Shown here one piece after another: positions 1 to 9,295 of a stretch of 64,000 nt of DNA. The number at the start of each line of letters is the position of its first letter. Position 1 is the first letter of the stretch. The notes under the pieces were generated by a model, which searched no databases, had not been told where the DNA came from, and was given only the letters and a program-made list of their open reading frames with translations. The DNA comes from Schistocerca nitens (lineage: Eukaryota > Arthropoda > Insecta > Orthoptera > Acrididae). Location: NCBI RefSeq assembly GCF_023898315.1, contig NC_064621.1, positions 128,276,521 through 128,340,520 on the forward strand, in the 5' to 3' direction. The translations under genes and the position numbers were made by a program.

Positions 1-207
1 TGAGATTTTTGCTTATGACTGGAGAAACTTTGGTGCCTAGCTTGTTCCCTGCGCTGATGATCTTTCAACCGCGAGGCCTGCAGCATTGTAGTCAACCAGG
101 AGTACTATCTTCATTTCATAGGCGTTTTCTTTTAATAAATGGTATTCGTTTCAGTCTCGTCAGTTAATTATCCAGTCCTCCACTCCCAACGACAATAGTT
201 CTGCACA
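1..207 (+). repeat. 3' part of the 5' LTR of G1
   Basis: This stretch lies immediately upstream of a primer binding site and ends in CACA just before it, as an LTR should. It contains AATAAA at 134-139, placed as the R-region polyadenylation signal would be. The LTR start is outside the window, and no matching 3' LTR was seen, so the call depends on the adjacent primer binding site and the downstream gag-pol order. Confidence 0.5.
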
Positions 208-208
208 C

Positions 209-221
209 TGGTAGCAGAGCA
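209..221 (+). other. Primer binding site of G1 (initiator tRNA-Met)
   Basis: The 13-mer TGGTAGCAGAGCA is the reverse complement of the 3' end, including CCA, of insect initiator tRNA-Met as I recall it. It follows the LTR end by one or two bases and precedes the gag-like frame by about 70 bases, the expected spacing. It would prime minus-strand cDNA synthesis. The match is from memory and not from a tRNA database. Confidence 0.6.
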
Positions 222-291
222 TGTTTCTGCGTTCTGGGTCGACTGAAGCTGAGCTAAGGTTAAAGAATTCTGTACGTCCGAGGTTTTCAGT

Positions 292-582
292 GTGGATACA
301 CATATGGTACGATGTTTACAGCTATTCAGGCAAGACCAGTTGCATTATTATGAGGGTACAGTACCAGAGGTAGTGAATATGCTTAAACAAGCCATTGGGG
401 CGCCTATTGTGATCCCAGAGGGCAGTAGTAAAACAGTGAGTGATGCACTGACGCCTAAAAAAGAAACAGTTACGGAAATTAAAGCTGTTACAGATCATTT
501 TGGTGTGGGATTACTATCATTGGCACAGAAACAAAGGCTGCAGGCCAGGACGTTGCATTATAAGAATATGTTGGGGACATAA
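292..582 (+). pseudogene. gag-like N-terminal fragment of G1
   Basis: This 96-codon open frame begins 71 bases after the primer binding site, where gag is expected. The product has a short basic-aromatic start and a Lys/Glu-rich middle, and it resembles no family that I recognise by sequence. The assignment is positional. The next 800 bases have no sustained frame, and the element is then broken by RTE1. The gag nucleocapsid motif reappears only at 2418. Another possibility is an unrelated short open frame. Confidence 0.35.
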
Positions 583-1376
583 ACAACGCAAAGGGGAGTG
601 AGGAAACAGATCAGCAGTTGCAACAATTGAAAAAAATCCTTACAGGACATCATGGAGTGCTTAGGGTCATGTTGCAAGGAAGAGATGAAGAGAGGCTGGG
701 GAACCTAATAACCATTGAAGGGTGTACATGCAAGTAATTAGAAAACATAACGTCTTAGCTGAGAGACCAAACCCGTTTTAAGAATTTCTTGGTAACAGGG
801 ACTTTGGGGGGATAGCTAGAGTGAAAATGTGAAATATTTATACGTTTATGAAAACTAGACACGATTGTCTTACTATATGGTATGTTGGCATTTAATAAAT
901 TCCCAAAAATTTCTTTTTTTAAACTACGATAGTTCTATCTCTCTTGTTACTTGTATTTTTAACTTTATCTAACAGATCTGAAGATGGGCAGCTAGCCGGA
1001 AACTGGTTATTGAAAATAAAAAATAGCGATCGAAGACTGAAAAGCCATATTTTTATTTTTATACGTGTTAGTGGATTTACAAAAGAAGGGTGAACTCCAA
1101 GTATTAGTGGCTAACGTTAATTGCTATTGATGGTAACCAAGATTGAAGGCGGTTGTTACAATTAGTTAAGAGCGCTGTAGCACAAAGCCAATTACTGGAG
1201 CAAATGCAAACCAAGACGTGCCACGCAGGAATTGATACAGCTACATTATGGCAAAGAAGAGGAAGCCAATGAAGCAAAGGATGATTACATCTGTGGGGTG
1301 AAAGGAAAGGTTAAGGTGCTTGGATTATACGGAGCAGCAGGTACTCAGACGCATTGTAGAGATTATGAGACCTGAG
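583..1376 (+). other. Decayed gag region of G1, no frame
   Basis: There is no open frame over 60 codons until the RTE insertion. By position this is the rest of G1 gag plus possible small insertions. A segment near 960-1060 resembles the tail of a dispersed repeat, but I could not define its ends. Confidence 0.3.
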
Positions 1377-2370
1377 AAAGCTTTTGACAATGTTGACTGG
1401 AATACTCTCTTTCAAATTCTGAAGGTGGCAGGAGTAAAATGCAGAGAACGAAAGGCTATTTACAATTTGTTCAGAAACCAGATGGCAGTTATAAGAGTCT
1501 AGGGACATAAAAGGGTTGTAGCCTATCCCAAATGTTATTCAATCTGTATATTGAGCAAGCAGTAAAGGAAACAAAACAAAAAATCGGAAGAGGAATTAAA
1601 ATCCATGGAGAAGAAATGAAAACTTTGAGGTTCGCCGATGACATTGTAATCCTGTCAGAGAGAGCAAAGGACCTGGAAGAGCAGTTCAACGGGATGGACA
1701 GTCTCTTGAAAGGAGTGTATAAGATGAACATCAACAGAAGCAAAACGAGGATAATGGAATGTAGTCGAATTAAATCGGGTGATGCTGAGGGAATTAGATT
1801 AGGAAATGAGAGGCTTAAAGTAGTAAATGAGTTTTGCTATTTGGGGAGCAAAATAACTGATGATGGTCGAAGTAGAGGGGATGTAAAACGTTGGATGTCA
1901 ATGGCAAGGAAAACGTTTCTGAAGAAGAGAAATTTGTAAACGTCAAGTATGGATTTAAGTGTCAGGAAGTCGTTTCTAAAAGAATTTGTATGGAGTGGAC
2001 GATAAATAGTTTAGACAAGAAAAGAATAGAAGCTTTCGAAATGTGGTGCTACAGAAGAATGCTGAAGATTAGATGGGTAGATCACATAACTAATGAGGAG
2101 GTATTGAATAGAATTGGGGAGAAGAGAAGTTTGTGGCACAACTTGAGTAGGAGAAGGAATCGGTTGGTGGGGCATATTCTGAGGCATCAAGGGATCACCA
2201 ATTTAGTATTGGAGGGCAGCGTGGAGGGTAAAAATCGTAGAGGGAGGCCAAGAGATGAATACACTAAACAGATTCAGAAGGATGTAGGTTGCAGGAGGCA
2301 CTGGGAGATGAAGAATCTTGCACAGGATAGAGTAGCATGGAGAGCTGCATCAAACCAGTCGCAGGACTGA
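1377..2370 (+). pseudogene. RTE1 reverse transcriptase, C-terminal half
   Basis: The fragment starts at the KAFDNVDWNTLF block (RT catalytic block A, with its Asp), then has a stop after MAVIRV near 1500. It continues through FADD (block C, near 1633) and the post-RT region with a frame change near 1920. The last residues are AASNQSQD followed by the stop at 2368-2370. The endonuclease domain and N-terminal RT are missing because of 5' truncation. The protein would have nicked the target and copied element RNA into DNA. It cannot do so here. Confidence 0.8.
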
Positions 2371-2389
2371 AGACCACAACAACAACATG
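1377..2389 (+). mobile_element. RTE1: 5'-truncated RTE-clade retrotransposon
   Basis: This non-LTR insertion begins inside the reverse transcriptase at the EKAFD block and runs to a 3' end with the (ACA/AAC) triplet repeats typical of RTE-clade elements. It encodes RT motif LRFADDIVILSE, the C-terminal RWVDHITNEEVLNRIGEK block and the RGRPRDEYTKQIQKD block, in more than one frame (1532-1939 and 1891-2370). It is flanked by the 8-base direct repeat GACCTGAG (1369-1376 and 2390-2397), or about 11-12 bases with one indel. It sits inside the gag region of G1. Frameshifts and a stop near 1500 make it inactive. The RTE label is from recall of the insect endonuclease-RT family. Confidence 0.85.
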
Positions 2390-2417
2390 GACCTGAGGAC
2401 AGGCAAAGGCCCTTAGA

Positions 2418-2459
2418 TGTTATCTATGTACGGGTACGGGCCATATAGTCCGTTTCTGT
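2418..2459 (+). other. CCHC zinc knuckle of G1 Gag nucleocapsid
   Basis: Reading from 2418, the bases encode CYLCTGTGHIVRFC, an exact C-X2-C-X4-H-X4-C retroviral-type zinc knuckle. It lies just after the RTE1 insertion and before the protease motif, the position of nucleocapsid in Gypsy-like elements. The frame around it is short, with a stop at 2394-2396. Confidence 0.75.
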
Positions 2460-2603
2460 AGCCAAGCTAAAGCGAACATTGGGAGTAGATAACTAAGGAA
2501 ACGGCGGAGGCCGAAGGTTGGTAGCTGTCCACAGATTGCGGGTGCAGGACAGCAGGGAGCTAGCTGTCTTCCTTTCTTCTGTTGTCAAGTAAATAATGAA
2601 CAC

Positions 2604-2957
2604 GTGTGTGCACCAATGGACTCAGGAAGCGCTATCTCGCCTATCGAAGCCTGTTGGTTGCAACTATATCAGCACCACTACAATTTTCCTCCAGTTCAGG
2701 CTGAAGTGGGCCAGTATTTGGCAGCAAATAATACCCGTGTCTCGGAAACTGGCACCACGGATGATCAACTGCGCATTGAAAATTTTACTTGGAAATCTTC
2801 GTTTACAGTTACAGATGATCTTACCACAAAGGTTATTTTGGCTGTGATCTTATTGGCAAAAAAGTTCTGTTACCGATATGGTCAGAGGGTTATTTTGAAT
2901 TCAAATTCCGCAAGAACAAGTAAATATCGTTCTGTCACGACGTCAATGGGACGCTAA
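2604..2957 (+). pseudogene. G1 aspartic protease-like region
   Basis: This 117-codon frame contains MDSGSAIS near its start, matching the D-S/T-G catalytic motif of retroviral-type aspartic proteases. Further on is VILAVILLAKK, which resembles the C-terminal ILG-x-D-F-L segment with the conserved Gly and Asp lost. It lies between the zinc knuckle and the RT blocks, as protease does in a Gypsy pol. The lost C-terminal residues and the frame breaks on both sides indicate a pseudogene. Confidence 0.5.
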
Positions 2958-3142
2958 AGCAGAGTATTAAATCATTATGCGCCAAATTCCGTGATGTCCC
3001 TACAGAAAGGTTAGAGCTTACATAGCTTATTAAGTATAAGAATGTTACTGATGATATTTCTGTTAAGAAACCACCATACAAGTAATCCCCCCCCCCCCTC
3101 CGCCCCACATATGATGCAGTTGAAGCAGGCGATAAAAATAAT

Positions 3143-3519
3143 ATGCTACAGAAGAGGGTAATTCGGCCATTATCGTCTCTTTACTCATCACCGATTTTTA
3201 CAGTGAGTAAGCCCCAGGGAGGCGTCAGACCTGTAGTGCGTTATCGAATACAAAATAAAAATAACATTCTGCGTTCCGTCCGTCTCCCCAATCTGAATTC
3301 ATCTTTTTCCTGGTTCAACGATGCTCGATTTTTATCACTGCACTAGAATCAGGAATATTGCCAGACACCCCTTGAGGAGACTACCAAGCCCTTTTTGAAT
3401 TTAATAGGGTCCAGTTTGAGCTGTCCACTCGGGCGGCAGTATTGTCTCAGTTGTTGGATGTGGTATTTGAAGGCATAAAATTTGAATCTGTATATCAGTA
3501 CCTTCATGACGTGCTAGTA
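3143..3519 (+). pseudogene. G1 reverse transcriptase, N-terminal part
   Basis: The RT start is recognisable from YSSPIFTVSKPQGGVRPVV, the S-P-I/V-V-x-V-x-K-x-G-x-x-R-x-V block of Gypsy RT. A frame change follows. Bases 3410-3519 then encode LSTRAAVLSQLLDVVFEG and YLHDVLVY. The latter is the position of the catalytic YLDD box, with the first Asp replaced by His. The frame is cut at this box by mariner M1. The RT is decayed by frameshifts as well as by the insertion. Confidence 0.65.
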
Positions 3520-3521
3520 TA

Positions 3522-3775
3522 CAGAGTGGTCCATTGATCGTGACCGGGCCAAATATCTCACGAAATAAGCGTCAAACAAAAAAATTTCAAAGAAGGAAAC
3601 TTGTCTAGTTGAAAGGGAAAACCAGATGGCGCTATGGTTGGCCCACTAGATGGCGCTGCCGTAGGTGAAACGGATATCAACTGCGTTTTTTAAAATATGA
3701 ACCCCCATTTTTATTACATATTCGTGTATTACGTAAAGAAATATGAATGTTTTAGTTGGACCACTTTTTTCGCTT
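3522..3775 (+). repeat. Left terminal inverted repeat of M1
   Basis: This arm is complementary to 5078-5327 with scattered mismatches and small indels. It includes the outer sequence CAGAGTGGTCCATTGATCGT and an inner block ending near the start of the transposase leader. The transposase ATG follows at 3840. Confidence 0.9.
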
Positions 3776-3839
3776 AGTGACAGATGGCGTTGTAATAGTG
3801 CGGACGGTATTTGCTTCGTGATGCATTACCCGTGTTAAA

Positions 3840-4900
3840 ATGGATCATTTATCAATTGCGGGAAAGGTCGATATGTTGTTGATGTATGGCTATTGTGATC
3901 AAAATGCCCAACGGGCGTGTGCTATGTATGCTGATCGGTATCCTGGACAACACCATCCAAGTGTCCGGACCGTTCGCCGGTTAGTTACGTTATTTAATGA
4001 AACAGGAAGTGTTCAGCCATATGTGAAACGTGAACTACGACCTGAAACAAATGATGATGCCCAAGTAGGTGTTTTAGCTGCTGTCACGGCTAATCCGCAC
4101 ATCACTAGCAGACAAAATGCGCGAGAATCGGGAATCCCAAAAACGTCGGTGTTGAGAGTGCTACATCAACATCAATTGCACCCGTACCATATTTCCATTT
4201 ACCAGGAATTGCATGGCGACGACTTGGAACGTCGTGTACAGTTCTGCCACCGGGCACAAGAGAAATTACGGGACGACGACAGAATATTTGCACGCGTTCC
4301 ATTTAGCGACGAAACGTCATTCACCAACAGCGGTAACGTAAACCGCCATAATATGCACTATTGGGCAACGGAAAAACCACGATGGCTGTGACAAGTGGAA
4401 CATCAGCGACCTTGGTGGGTTAATGTATGGTGCGGCATTATGGGAGGAAGGATAATTGGCCCCCATTTTATCGATGGCAATCTAAATGGTGCAATATATG
4501 CTTATTTCGTACGTAATGTTCTACCGATGTTACTACAATCACTGCATTACAGAATGGCGATGTACTTCCAACATGATGGATATCCGGCACATAGCTCGCG
4601 TGCGGTTGAAGCGGTATTGAATAGCATATATCATGACAGGTGGATTGGTCGCCGTAGCTCCATACCATCGCACGGACGTTCACCGGATCTGACGTTCTCG
4701 GATTTCTTTCTGTGGGAATGTTGAAGGATATTTCCTATCGTGATCGACCGACAACGCCTGACAACATGCGTCAGCGCATTTTCAATGGATGTGCGAACAT
4801 TACGGAAGGCGAACTACTCGCTGTTGAGAGGAATCTCGTTACACGTATTGTCAAAAGCATTGAGGTTGACGGACATCATTTTGAGCATTTATTGCATTAA
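3840..4900 (+). pseudogene. M1 transposase (DD41D), one stop and one frameshift
   Basis: The coding region starts at the ATG of MDHLSIAGKV and has an N-terminal helix-turn-helix region (about residues 1-110). Catalytic residues are visible as FSDETS (Asp157), FQHDG (second Asp) and FSDFFLW (third Asp). I count 41 residues between the second and third Asp, the DD41D spacing of rosa-like mariners. A TGA at 4389-4391 interrupts the frame once. Near 4715 a frame change moves the C-terminus to MLKDISYRDRPTT, which ends at 4900. The full product would be about 350 residues. Its job is cut-and-paste transposition at the TIRs. Confidence 0.85.
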
Positions 4901-5077
4901 TGTGGTGTTTACATGTAATCACGCTGTAACAGCATGCGTTCTCAGAAATGATAAGTCCACATGTATCACATTGGAACAACCGAAATAAAATGTTCAATCG
5001 TACCTACGTTCTGTATTTTAATTTAAAAAACCTACCTGTTACCAACCGTTCGTCTAAAATTGTGAGCATCGATCACA

Positions 5078-5327
5078 AAGCGAAAAACGTGGTCCAACTA
5101 AAACATTCATATTTCTTTAGGAACCACACGAATATGTAATAAAAATGAGTTTTCCTATTTAAAAAAAAACAGTTAATATCCGTTTGACCCATGGCAGCGC
5201 CATCTAGCGGGCTAGCCATCGCGCCGTCTAGTTTCCCCCTTCAAGCTAGACTCGTTCTTTGTAGTTTTTTCGTTTGACGCTTATTTGGTGAGATGTTTGG
5301 CCCGGTCACGATCAATGGACCACCCTG
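5078..5327 (-). repeat. Right terminal inverted repeat of M1
   Basis: This arm pairs with 3522-3775 over its whole length and ends in CCACCCTG before the TA target-site copy at 5328-5329. The two arms differ by several substitutions and small indels, so the copy is not very recent. Confidence 0.9.
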
Positions 5328-5329
5328 TA

Positions 5330-5903
5330 TAGTCGGTCTATGGAAGAGCACTTAAAACACGTAAAGCTTGTGTTCGACAGATTACGGAAAGCAGGACTTT
5401 CTGTTAACCCAGATAAGGTTAAGTGCGCATGCTCATCTGTACAGTTCTTGGAACGTACTGTCTCGTCTGAAGGGTTAACCATTGGCAATGACAAAAATAT
5501 GTTAAGCAATTCGCAACCCCTTCTGACGTGAAACAAGTGTCGCGTTTAATCGGGGTGGCAATTTTTTTTAGTAAATTTTTACCGGGGTTGGTGCAGAAGA
5601 CTGCACCTCTCAATATGCTAAAAAAGAAAGGGGTTTAACATTCAGTGGATGGAATCCCAGGAGGCCGCATTTCTATGTCTTAAGGAGGCACTTGCTGCAG
5701 CCCTAGTTCTAGCCTTACCCGTCTTTCATAAAACCCTTATAGTCCGGACTGACTCATCTCAGACAGGACCTGGAGCTGTTCTGTCGCAGCAGCATGAGGA
5801 GAGGCGCAGGCAAATTGCTTTTACCCAAGTGATCTTCCTTGATTTTCGGGATTCAGTGTCGACTCTCGTCGAGTTCATAGCAGATCGCACTCCTCAGTAT
5901 TGA
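5330..5903 (+). pseudogene. G1 reverse transcriptase end and RNase H start
   Basis: Immediately after M1 the pol frame resumes with EEHLKHVKLVFDRLRKAGL, the RT thumb-side block that follows YLDD in Gypsy RT, then FLERTVSSEGLTI. A stop and frame changes follow near 5530. At 5649-5903 the frame reads ALAAALVLALPVF and LIVRTDSSQTGPGAVLSQ, matching the start of Gypsy RNase H, where the T-D-A-S block carries the first catalytic Asp. Downstream the frame is lost. The region is inactive. Confidence 0.65.
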
Positions 5904-5977
5904 ATGTTCTCCTCCACTGCACCGTAATTTCCTACAGAATCTGGCATTATAAGGCCGTTTGGAGATTTCGCCAGTGA

Positions 5978-6015
5978 TCAGAGAGAGAAAGAAAGGGAGA
6001 GAGAAGGAGAGAGAA
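5978..6015 (+). repeat. Purine-rich GAGA simple repeat
   Basis: A tract of A and G in GA/GAAA/GGGA units lies just beyond the last recognisable G1 coding block. It could be a microsatellite or a relic polypurine tract. I have no evidence to decide. Confidence 0.6.
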
Positions 6016-6179
6016 AATGGTCTCTGTTACGACCAATCGCGACCAGTTCTGAGTTCCATTTGTATCTCGGAAAGATTACAGATCCGGAGGTGGGAGATAA
6101 AGGGCGGAAGAAGAAAATCTTGTAAGAAGCGATTCGCGCCGCCGATTCGCACATTCGTCTTATTACAAAATCGTTTTAT

Positions 6180-6625
6180 GAGGCCGTAAATTGGGGGAGT
6201 ACTGCCCGGGCGCGCAGCGGCAGGCGCCGTGACGATTCGCGCACCCGCTCCTCACCGGCAGTCCGGAGACAAAGGGTCCCGCGCCCCTCCACAAAGGGAA
6301 AGGGAAAGGGCGCGCCGAATTAAATTTCCTAATAATTCAAGGCGTCGCGACGCTCCGGCCCGCGCGCCCGCCGCCTTTTAAAAAGGTTAACCCGCGGACG
6401 GGCGCGTCGCAGCTCTCGCGGCCCGGGGGCGCTACCGGAAGATTCCTCCGCGAGGCGGCGTAATTAAAAATAAATACCGGCAGATTGCGGGTCAGCGCTT
6501 TTACGCGCTCCTAACGACCACCGGCAGCGCTGTTTCCATTTTCTTCTCGAAGAACCCGCCGACGTTAGGACAATTTCTATAGGGGCTATAAAATGTTAAT
6601 GGCGGGGAAGACATGCCCCTGCAGG
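6180..6625. promoter_or_regulatory. CpG-dense segment with downstream TATA motif
   Basis: Between 6180 and 6560 the DNA is rich in G, C and CpG (for example GCCCGGGCGCGCAG), in sharp contrast to its AT-rich surroundings. TATAAAA at 6587-6593 follows the GC-rich block by about 30 bases. No open frame of note starts downstream before the non-LTR element at 6890. This could be a host promoter or first exon, or the GC-rich leader of an unrecognised element. Only the composition and the motif are observed. Confidence 0.35.
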
Positions 6626-6889
6626 CCTTGAGAGCTTTTGTAGCCGAGGACATCGTTTTAAGAGTCTATGAATGCCCGAGCACCGCTTGTAACCCGCCTC
6701 TGTAGACGGCAGTTTCGCAGCACTTGCACGAAGGATTGTCTTTAACTCGTCGTGAACCTCCTCCCACTGTTAGACCTCCAAATTGAATCGACTGACCATT
6801 TCAGAAATCGTGTATGTGTATGTCTAGTAAACGGAAATTGATATTATCCTTTCAGAAAAATGAAACTTAAGCAGGAAAAAAGAGTTTAT

Positions 6890-8813
6890 CGCATTAAGAA
6901 ATGGAAAAGAGCCACCGTGGTACATCAACCGAGGTACAAAACTGCTACGGAAGCAAAGGGAACTTCACAGCAAACATAAACATAGCCAAAGCCTTGCAGA
7001 CAAACAAAAATTACGCGAAGTGAAATGTAGTGTGAGGAGAGCTACGCAAGACGCGTTCAGTGAATTCGAAAGTAAAGTTCTATGTACTGACTTGGCAGAA
7101 AATCGTAAGACATTTTGGTCATATGTCAAAGCAGTAGGTGGATCAAAACAAAATGTCCAGACACTCTATGACCAAAATAGTACTGAAACAGAGGATGACA
7201 GACTAAAGGCCGAAATACTAAATGTCTTTTTCCAAAGCTGTTTCTCAGAAGAAGACTGCACTGTAGTTCCTTCGCACAGATGACAAAATGGTAGATATCG
7301 AAATAGACGACAGAGGGATAGAGAAACAATTAAAATCGCTCAAAAGAGGAAAGACCACATGACCTGATGGGAAGTCATATTTTACACAGAGTACGCGAAG
7401 GAACTTGCCCCCCTTCATGCAGCGTTGTACCGTAGGTCTCTAGAAGAGCGTAGCGTTCCAAAGGATTGGAAAAGGGCACAGGTCATCCCCGTTTTCAAGA
7501 AGGGACGTCGAACAGATGTGCAGAACTATAGACCTGTATCTCTAGCGTCGATCAGTTGTAGAATTTTGAATATCTATTATGTTCGAGAATAATGACTTTT
7601 CTGGAGACTAGAAATCTACTCTGTAGGAATCAGCATGGGTTTCGAAAAAGACGGTCGTGTGAAACCCCGCTCGTGCTATTCGTCCACGAGACTCAGAGGG
7701 CCATAGACACGGGTTCCCAGATAGATGCCGTGTTTCTTGACTTCCGCAAGGCGTTCGATACAGTTCCCCACAATCGTTTAATGAACAAACTAAGAGCATA
7801 TGGACTATCAGACCAATTGTGTGATTGGATTGAAGAGTTCCTAGATAACAGAACGCAGCATGTCATTCTCAATGGAGATAAGTCTTCTGAAGTAAGAGTG
7901 ATTTCAGGCGTGCCGCAGGTGAGTGTCGTAGGATCGTTGCTATTCAGAATATACATAAATGACGTTGTGGATAACATCGGACGTTCACTGAGGCTTTTTA
8001 CGGATGATGCTCTGGTATATCGAGAGGTTGTAACAATCGAAAATTGTACTGAAATGCAGGAGGATCTGCAGCGAATTCACGCATGGTGCAGGGAATGGCA
8101 ATTGAATCTCAATGTGGACAAGTGTAATGTACTGCGAATACATAGAACGAAAGATCCTTTATCATTTAGCTACAACATAGCAGGCCGGCAACTGGAAGCA
8201 GTTAATTCTGTGAATTATCTGGGAGTAGGTATTAGCAGTGATTTAAAATGAAATGATCATATAAAGTTCATCGTCGGTAAAGTGGATACCAGACTAAGTT
8301 TCATTGGAAGAATCCTAAGGAAATGCAATCAGAAAACAAAGGAAGTAGGTTACAGTACACTAGTTCGCCCACGCTTAAATATTGCTAACCAGTGTGGGAT
8401 CCGTACCAGATAGGGTTGATAGAAGAGATAGATAAGATCCAACGGAGAGCAGCTCTCTTCGTTACAGGATCATTTAGTAATCGCGAAACGTTACGGAGAT
8501 GACAAATAAACACTATTGGTTGAGTCTGCAGGAGAGACGCTCAGTAGCTCGGGACGGGCTTTTGTTGAAGTTTCAAGAACATACCTTCACCGAGGAGTCA
8601 AGCAGTGTATTGCTTCCTTCTACGTATATCTCGCGAAGAGACCATGAGGACAAAATGGGAGAGATTAGAGCCCACACAGAGGCATACCGACAATCTTTCT
8701 TTCCACGAACAATACGAGACTGGAATAGAAGGGAAACCGATAGAGGTACTCAAAGTACCCTCCGCCACACACCGTCAGGTGGCTTGCGGAGTATGGATGT
8801 AGATGTAGATGTA
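6890..8813 (+). mobile_element. NLR-A1: CR1/jockey-like non-LTR retrotransposon
   Basis: A 5'-truncated non-LTR element starts between the endonuclease and RT regions and runs to a 3' tail of GATGTA repeats (8795-8813). The frame passes through FWSYVKAVGGSK and RLKAEILNVFFQSCF (7020-7283), the RT (7300-8251) and the post-RT C-terminus (to about 8760). Copies A2 (32597-33967, inverted) and A3 (44063-45988) belong to the same family. Several stops and frameshifts disable it. The clade name is tentative: the RT style fits the CR1/jockey group. Confidence 0.85.
7592..8251 (+). pseudogene. NLR-A1 reverse transcriptase core
   Basis: This 219-codon open frame covers the RT palm. FLDFRKAFDTVPH is block A with its catalytic Asp. 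VISGVPQVSV is block B. RLFTDDALVY is block C, where the family has FADD, so Ala has changed to Thr before the two Asp residues. LGVGISSDLK ends the frame at a stop that replaces the Trp codon of the KWNDHIK continuation seen in copy A3. The N-terminal RT (7290-7590) is in broken frames. Confidence 0.8.
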
Positions 8814-9295
8814 TGCGGAGCGACACTCTTGAGTATATGGAATGTGCTAACATTTCTGTGGGATCCAAGATATTTCTTGTAGATTTTTGCTTCCACATTC
8901 CTTTGCTTCGCCAAATCACCGTCAAACTGTCATAGTCCAACCTAAACGCGACCCTATCTACACAGAAGACTGTCGAGACAGACATGTTTTTTTCCTTACA
9001 TTTCTTGTCCTGTCCGACCAAGCTGTTAGATTCCAAACTGACTAGGACCTCGTCTAAAGATGGGCAAAAAAGCTTCAAAATTTTAAAAGCAAAATAATTA
9101 TTATAAAAGATCACTAAAAAATACCGAGTGCCCCTCCTGTCAGGCACATTTCCTCTGAGGTTTCGGAACATACTTGATATTTAGTTTTTGCTGTGTTTAA
9201 GTGGAGTCAGTCCAAACTAAAACTGCTCATCAAGTCCTTCAAGTGACGCCCACTCTCGACGGAGAGCATCCGTTTGTTTCCCGTTACAAAATATA
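8814..9295. other. Unassigned stretch
   Basis: This lies between the tail of NLR-A1 and Tc1-like T1a. A 168-codon open frame on the minus strand (8665-9171) overlaps the element tail and has no recognisable domain, so I do not treat it as a gene. I see no other structure. Confidence 0.4.

Larger units (their letters stand above)
3522..5327 (+). mobile_element. M1: mariner-like transposon, DD41D, long TIRs
   Basis: This 1806-bp Tc1/mariner-superfamily element lies between TA dinucleotides at 3520-3521 and 5328-5329. Its ends (CAGAGTGGTCCATTGATCGT and the complement of the right end) begin terminal inverted repeats of about 250 bp, far longer than the usual 20-40 bp of mariners. It inserted in the RT catalytic-box region of G1. 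With one TA kept, the flanking RT frame is continuous across the empty site. The transposase inside has one stop and one frameshift. Confidence 0.9.
1..5960 (+). mobile_element. G1: decayed Ty3/Gypsy-like LTR retrotransposon
   Basis: A degenerate LTR retrotransposon enters the window inside its 5' LTR. In order it shows an LTR end with a polyadenylation signal, a primer binding site (209-221), a gag-like frame (292-582), a CCHC knuckle (2418-2459), a DSGS-type aspartic protease start (about 2616), RT blocks (3143-3519 and 5330-5540) and an RNase H start (5649-5903). The domain order and RT style are those of Ty3/Gypsy elements. Two later insertions split it: RTE1 at 1377-2389 and mariner M1 at 3522-5327. 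No integrase or 3' LTR was found in the window, so the 3' end is approximate. Stops and frameshifts show it is dead. Confidence 0.7.

Noticed and set aside
5959-6189. 76-codon frame after G1 as part of pol
   Set aside because: Its start is a GAGA simple repeat translated as Arg/Glu/Lys, and the rest has no pol motif.
6890-8813. Host gene with exons in the reverse transcriptase region
   Set aside because: The frame matches copies A2 and A3 and ends in the family GATGTA tail, so it is a retrotransposon copy.
8665-9171. 168-codon minus-strand open frame
   Set aside because: It overlaps the 3' end of NLR-A1 antisense and continues into unassigned DNA. No domain and no second copy as a protein.
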